A stretch of 64,000 bases of DNA from Rhizobium sp. SL42 (GTDB taxonomy: Bacteria; Pseudomonadota; Alphaproteobacteria; Rhizobiales; Rhizobiaceae). Each line of letters opens with the position of its first letter. The first letter of the stretch is position 1. Location: contig NZ_CP063397.1 in assembly GCF_021729845.1 (NCBI RefSeq), positions 1,130,001 through 1,194,000 of the forward strand, in the 5' to 3' direction. This document shows positions 61,951 through 64,000 of this stretch, one piece after another. The notes beneath the pieces are model-generated. The model searched no databases. It saw only the letters and a program-made list of their open reading frames with translations, and was not told the origin of the DNA. Both the position numbers and the translations under genes were made by a program.

Positions 61951-63470
61951 ATGGGACTTTTAAACATCATCCGTCGGATGAAGCTGCGCGAGAAGCAGTC
62001 GATCCGCGAGATCAGTCGGCATACCGGTTTGTCGCGTAACACGATCGCGAAGTATTTGAACGCTGGTACGATCGAGCCGACGTTCACGGGACCGGAACGA
62101 CTGAGCAAGTTTGATCCCTATGCCGACAAACTTGCTGGCTGGCTGAAGACCGAGGCCGGGAGGTCGCGCAAGCAGCGCCGAACGCTGAAGCAGCTTCATC
62201 CGATCTGGTGGTTCTCGGCTTTACCGGCTCCTATGGTCGGGTCGCCGCCTTTGCCCGTGAGTGGCGGGTTGAGCAGCAGACGACTGGCCGCGGCATATTC
62301 GTTCCTCTGTCTTTCCGCCCAGGCGAAGCATTCCAGTTCGATTGGAGTGAAGACTATGCCGTGATCGGCGGCGAGCGCACGAAGCTACAGGTCGCTCACA
62401 TCAAGCTGTCGCACAGCCGCGCCTTTCTGGTCAGGGCCTATCTGCTCCAGACGCATGAGATGCTCTTCGATGCCCACTGGCACGGCTTCCGGGCGTTTGG
62501 CGGCGTACCTGGTCGCGGCATCTACGACAACATGAAAACGGCGGTCGATCGTGTCGGCCGCGGCAAGGAACGGCAGGTCAACATCCGTTTCCTCGCGATG
62601 ACGAACCACTACGTCTTTGCGCCTGAGTTCTGCAATCCCGCCGCCGGCTGGGAGAAGGGGCAGGTCGAGAAGAACGTCCAAGATGCCCGACCGCGGCTGT
62701 GGCAACAGATGCCAGACTTTCCGGATCTGGCGGCATTGAATACCTGGCTGGAACAGCATTGCCAGGACCTGTGGCGCGACACAGCGCACGGCACCTTGCC
62801 CGGCACGATCGCGGACGTCTGGTCCGCAGAACAACCAGCATTGATGCCGCTCCCCGCTGCATTTGACGGCTTCGTCGAGCAGAGCAAGCGCGTCTCGCCG
62901 ACATGCCTGATTACCTTTGAGCGGAATCGCTACAGCGTGCCTGCATCGTTTGCGAACCGGCCCGTCAGCCTGCGGATATATCCCGAAAGACTGGTGGTTG
63001 CGGCTGAGGGCAATGTCCTATGCGAGCATGAGCGGATCATTGAGCGCAGCCACGACAAGCCGCCGCGAACGATTTACGACTGGCGACATTACCTTGCCGT
63101 CATCCAGCGCAAACCCGGTGCCCTGCGCAATGGTGCACCCTTCCTGGAATTACCGCTGGCCTTCAGACAGTTGCAAGATCAGATGCTTCGCCGCCCCGGC
63201 GGTGATCGTGAGATGGCCGATATCCTTGCGCTTGTCCTTCATCACGACGAACAGGTCGTCCTCAGGGCTGTGGAACTGGCCTTGGATGCGGGGGTGGCGA
63301 CCAAGACGCATGTGCTGAACCTGCTGCATCGGCTGATCGACGGCAAGACAATCGATGGTCCCGACATCGATACGCCACAGGCTCTGATCTTGCTGCGTGA
63401 ACCCAAAGCAAATGTCGAACGCTATGATGACCTACGCGCCCGGATCGCAGGAGGCCGCCATGCGTCATGA
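61951..63470 (+). pseudogene. istA: IS21 transposase IstA, frameshifted
   Basis: DDE transposase. The N-terminal part (from MGLLNIIRRMKLREKQSIRE, HTH SIREISRHTGLSRNTIAKYL) reads to about 62200; the frame then shifts and continues as LGFTGSYGRVAAFAREW, FQFDWSEDYAVIGGER (catalytic Asp), FGGVPGRGIYDNMKTAV and CNPAAGWEKGQVEKNV (catalytic Asp/Glu). A one-base loss in CCGATCTG (expected CCGGATCTG, encoding PDL) near 62200-62203 explains it. Hence a probable pseudogene, unless it is a sequencing error. Confidence 0.85.
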
Positions 63471-64000
63471 CCCCGCAAGTGCTGCCGTCGTCATCATGCT
63501 GCGGAGCCTGAAGATGTATGGCATGGCCCAAGCCGTCACCGACCTTATCGAGCAAGGCGCTCCCGCCTTTGATGCGGCCGTGCCAATCCTGTCCCAGTTG
63601 CTGAAGGCCGAGATGGCCGAGCGCGAGGTCCGCTCCATCGCCTATCATATGAAGGCTGCCCGCTTCCCGGCCTACAAAGACATCTCCGGCTTCGACTTCG
63701 CCGCCAGCGAGATCAACGAGGCCACCGTGCGCCAATTGCACCGATGCGAGTTCATGGATGGGGCGCAGAACGTTGTCCTTATCGGTGGCCCTGGCACTGG
63801 CAAAACGCATGTCGCGACCGCTCTTGGAATCCAGGCCATCGAGCATCATCGCCGAAAGGTCCGCTTCTTCTCGACCATCGAATTGGTCAACGCGCTCGAG
63901 CAGGAGAAGGCCAAAGGCAAGGCAGGCCAGATCGCCGAGACACTGGTTCGCCTCGATCTGCTTATCCTCGATGAGCTCGGATACCTTCCGTTCAGTGCCT
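63460..64000 (+). CDS. istB: IS21 helper ATPase IstB (truncated by window end)
   Basis: The first 180 residues of the AAA+ helper: MRHDPASAAVVIMLRSLKMY, MAEREVRSIAYHMKAARFPA, Walker A LIGGPGTGKTHVATALG and Walker B LLILDELGYLPFSA. The ATG overlaps the end of istA, the usual coupling. The open frame continues past base 64000. Confidence 0.95.
   Translation, partial: MRHDPASAAVVIMLRSLKMYGMAQAVTDLIEQGAPAFDAAVPILSQLLKAEMAEREVRSIAYHMKAARFPAYKDISGFDFAASEINEATVRQLHRCEFMDGAQNVVLIGGPGTGKTHVATALGIQAIEHHRRKVRFFSTIELVNALEQEKAKGKAGQIAETLVRLDLLILDELGYLPFSA

Larger units (their letters stand above)
61829..64000 (+). mobile_element. IS21-family insertion sequence (partial)
   Basis: Left part of an IS21-like element running off the window end. 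The left end begins near TGACATTATTTG (61829); GAACTGAGCC (61855) and GAATTGAGCC (61889) are two of the multiple transposase-binding repeats usual for this family. istA and istB follow in order. The right end and target duplication are not visible. Confidence 0.85.

Noticed and set aside
62190..62210. Programmed ribosomal frameshift in istA
   Set aside because: No slippery heptamer at the junction; a simple one-base loss explains the break.

Overview
The window reads as chromosomal DNA of a Rhizobiaceae-type alphaproteobacterium (Rhizobium/Agrobacterium relatives). Pointers are the phoR-pstSCAB-phoU-phoB order, a gcrA cell-cycle regulator beside argD-argF-hslO, a SAM-II riboswitch in front of metZ, a cluster of GANTC (CcrM) sites, and the long two-domain form of dCTP deaminase. 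Genus cannot be fixed from the sequence alone.

Layout. 1-7.4 kb: fadD acyl-CoA ligase, a PRC-barrel protein, tRNA-Thr(CGT), a DUF1176 secreted protein, a nitronate monooxygenase-like flavoprotein, a membrane-anchored protein of unknown function and a PPK2 polyphosphate kinase. 7.6-15.5 kb: the complete phosphate module phoR, pstS, pstC, pstA, pstB, phoU, phoB with a three-repeat Pho box before pstS. 15.5-19.8 kb: gcrA, then argD-argF and hslO. 19.9-27.7 kb: an alpha/beta hydrolase and an SDR that share a duplicated operator beside a divergent LysR gene, a SulP transporter, apaG, riboswitch-controlled metZ and dcd.

27.8-36.7 kb is a compact mobile island of about 8.9 kb integrated at tRNA-Gly(CCC), bounded by a 16-bp direct repeat. 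It carries a tyrosine integrase, an AlpA-type regulator, a GNAT protein, an SF3 helicase replication protein, an exported Cys-rich protein, a small terminase subunit and several small phage-like genes. No capsid, tail, portal, large terminase or lysis gene was recognised. Right after the replication gene lies a 20-bp perfect inverted repeat built from four copies of a 9-bp iteron flanking an AT-rich stretch, which looks like a replication origin. Together this is the signature of a phage-inducible chromosomal island (PICI-like phage satellite), and it is the most interesting part of the window.

36.8-50.3 kb is mixed housekeeping: a VOC dioxygenase/hydrolase fusion, a GT2 glycosyltransferase, a periplasmic binding protein, TerB-like and degenerate nuclease-like proteins, an S24 repressor, a LuxR-type response regulator, pyrD, MATE, CAP-domain and YitT proteins. 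50.5-54.2 kb: a GMC oxidoreductase, gluconokinase, and a divergent NmrA-reductase/HxlR-regulator pair. 54.2-57.7 kb: a three-gene polyamine operon (gamma-glutamylpolyamine synthetase, FAD oxidoreductase, N-carbamoylputrescine amidase). 58-61.7 kb: a D-amino-acid dehydrogenase and a DHDPS-family lyase/aldolase, separated by a YbaN-like protein, followed by a GFA-fold protein. The window ends inside an IS21-family element with a frameshifted istA and a truncated istB.

Common threads: three genes (fadD, the nitronate monooxygenase, the GMC oxidoreductase) carry related ACGTNNACG palindromes, suggesting one lipid or acyl-CoA-responsive regulon spread over 50 kb.
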